Origin: Lysobacterales bacterium
Lineage (GTDB): Bacteria; Pseudomonadota; Gammaproteobacteria; Xanthomonadales; SZUA-5
Assembly: GCA_024710675.1 (NCBI GenBank)
Contig: JANJUH010000268.1
Location: 1-7,672, forward strand
Length of the DNA: 7,672 nucleotides
Direction of reading: 5' to 3'
Shown one piece after another: positions 6,524-7,672 of the stretch. The notes beneath the pieces are model-generated. The model did not search any database and was not told the origin of the DNA. It saw only the letters and a list, made by a program, of their open reading frames with translations. Each line of letters opens with the position of its first letter. Within the stretch, counting starts at the first letter, position 1. The position numbers and the translations under genes are program-made.

Positions 6524-7075
6524 TCAGAGCTTCGCTGCCACTGCGTACAGCGCTCCAACCAGCACCAGCCGCAGGAGCATCAAGCCGAGCATCAGCACCG
6601 CCGGCGAGAGGTCGAAGGGCCCCAGCAAGGGCAAGCGGCGGCGCAGCGGCGACACCATCGGCACGACAATCCGAGCCGTCATGTGCACCAGCGAAGTGCC
6701 CTCGCGGGGCTGGAACAGGCTGAACAGCACGTGCAGCAGGGTGAGCGCGATCAGCCAGCCGAGTGCGAAACCGATGGCTCCGGCCAACCCACCTACCGCC
6801 CAGGCGGCCGGCGACACCCGCAGCGACAGCAAGGCGAATTCGATGGCCGCGACCAGCCAGAACAGCAGCACGGCCGCCAGCGAGAGGTTGCGCCAGCGCG
6901 GCACGAAGCGCTCGAGCGGTCGCAGCAGCGGGTTGGTGCTCTTGTACACCCAGCCGACCAGCGGGTCGGAAAAGGGCGCCCGCACAATCGGCAGCGCGAT
7001 GCGCAGGAACAGGATCGTCAGCGGGATCCAGAACAGGAAGACGATCAGCAACTGGTAGATCGTGTAGCCCACCAT
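6524..7075 (-). CDS. yggT: YggT family inner-membrane protein
   Basis: YggT proteins are small inner-membrane proteins with two copies of the YGGT domain. Their exact role is unsettled, with proposals around ion/osmotic tolerance and, for distant relatives, cell or organelle division. The product has 183 residues, close to the E. coli protein (188). Hydrophobic segments lie at about residues 8-30, 65-86, 91-121 and 156-181. Each half carries the family signature: NPLLRPLERFVP at 48-59 and PMVSPLRRRLPLLGPFDLSP at 139-158. The ATG at 7075 is chosen because GGAGG lies 5 bases before it and it starts the membrane protein normally. A longer frame from 7189 would add 38 residues that only shadow proC. 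The start is one base after the proC stop, so the two genes are surely co-transcribed and probably translationally coupled. A REP-like terminator follows. Confidence 0.95.
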   Translation of the reverse strand: MVGYTIYQLLIVFLFWIPLTILFLRIALPIVRAPFSDPLVGWVYKSTNPLLRPLERFVPRWRNLSLAAVLLFWLVAAIEFALLSLRVSPAAWAVGGLAGAIGFALGWLIALTLLHVLFSLFQPREGTSLVHMTARIVVPMVSPLRRRLPLLGPFDLSPAVLMLGLMLLRLVLVGALYAVAAKL

Positions 7076-7076
7076 C

Positions 7077-7672
7077 TCAGCCTCCGGCCAGTTCGCGGCC
7101 GCGGCGTGTGGCGGCGGCGACGGCGCGAGCGACGATAGCGCGGAAGCCGTCGTTCTCGAAGCTCGCCAGCGCCGCTGCGGTCGTGCCACCCGGGCTGGTC
7201 ACGCGCTGGCGCAGCGTGGCCGCATCCTCGCCGCTCTCGATGGCCATGCGCGCCGCGCCGAGCGCGGTGTGGCTGGCCAGTGTGCGGGCGACCTCGGGTG
7301 ACAATCCCTGCTCGATGCCGGCGGCGATCAGCGACTCGATCAGCAGGAAGAAGTACGCAGGCCCGGACCCGGAGACCGCCGTCACCACATCCATCAGCGC
7401 TTCGTCGGCAATCCACGCGGTCGCACCGGCGGCAGCCATCAGCCGCTCGGCGCGCTGGCGATCCGCATTGCCCACGCCATCGGCTGCACACAGGCCGGTG
7501 ACGCCGGCGCCGATCAGGGCGGGTGTGTTCGGCATCGTGCGGATCACCTTCGCAGCAGGCCCGAGCGCCGCCTGGATGCGGCCGATCGGCACCCCGGCGG
7601 CGATCGACACCACCAGCGGACCGGCGGCCGCGAGCGGCGCCAGTTCCGCCAGCACGGCATCCATCACCTGCG
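7077..7672 (-). CDS. proC: Pyrroline-5-carboxylate reductase, C-terminal part (5' end outside window)
   Basis: ProC reduces 1-pyrroline-5-carboxylate to L-proline with NAD(P)H, the last step of proline synthesis in the cytoplasm. The gene enters from the right edge: the frame is open through 7670, with a CAG before the first in-window GTG and ATG. These match the conserved KP-QVM segment, so they are internal. About 197 of roughly 270-275 residues are visible; the N-terminal part of the Rossmann domain, including its dinucleotide-binding glycines, is outside. Visible landmarks, in order, are VVSIAAGVP, the MPNTPALIGAG motif, VSGSGPAYFF at the start of the helical dimerisation domain, and the family signature TSPGGTT (7179-7199) followed by AAALASFENDGFR. 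The stop TGA is followed after one base by yggT. In related bacteria a yggS gene often precedes proC; that would lie beyond the window. Confidence 0.97.
   Translation of the reverse strand, partial: QVMDAVLAELAPLAAAGPLVVSIAAGVPIGRIQAALGPAAKVIRTMPNTPALIGAGVTGLCAADGVGNADRQRAERLMAAAGATAWIADEALMDVVTAVSGSGPAYFFLLIESLIAAGIEQGLSPEVARTLASHTALGAARMAIESGEDAATLRQRVTSPGGTTAAALASFENDGFRAIVARAVAAATRRGRELAGG
7081..7085 (-). promoter_or_regulatory. Ribosome binding site of yggT inside the proC 3' end
   Basis: GGAGG, a full Shine-Dalgarno core, lies 5 bases before the yggT ATG and within the last codons of proC. This fixes the yggT start and points to coupled translation of the two genes. Confidence 0.8.

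Noticed and set aside
6341..7138. A 265-codon plus-strand frame over the REP-like region and yggT antisense
   Set aside because: It is a Gln/Arg-rich translation antisense to yggT; the minus strand has a clear YggT product with a strong ribosome binding site.

Overview
The window is GC-rich, densely coding chromosomal DNA from a gammaproteobacterium, most likely of the Lysobacterales (Xanthomonadales). The reasons are the close match of the CarB and GreA translations to gammaproteobacterial proteins, the carB-greA and proC-yggT pairings, and a REP-like inverted repeat of a style I associate with that order. The order-level assignment is inference. Most of the content is housekeeping, and I see no phage, transposase, CRISPR, toxin-antitoxin or secondary-metabolite genes.

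Left part, plus strand (1-2113): the 3' part of carB (large subunit of carbamoyl-phosphate synthase) enters from the left edge. It is followed after 19 bases by greA, the transcript-cleavage elongation factor. The 280-base gap after greA holds an unusual element whose two ends are inverted copies of an 8-bp tandem repeat.

Centre (2114-4427): a complete secreted M13-family zinc metallopeptidase gene on the plus strand ends at a good hairpin terminator. It converges on a minus-strand gene that has its own strong hairpin just past its stop. About 190 bases between the two hairpins contain no gene that I can support.

Right part, minus strand (4428-7672): proC (5' end beyond the window) and yggT lie one base apart and form an operon. 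They end at a hairpin with a T tract that is one arm of a two-arm REP-like inverted repeat. Downstream, and probably separately transcribed, is a 626-residue lipoprotein gene of unknown function with a very acidic segment near its C-terminus.

Functionally, carB feeds arginine and pyrimidine synthesis, greA rescues stalled RNA polymerase, proC makes proline, and YggT is a small inner-membrane protein often found beside proC. The metallopeptidase and the lipoprotein both act in the cell envelope, but nothing shows that they work together. The least ordinary items are the lipoprotein and the two intergenic repeat elements.
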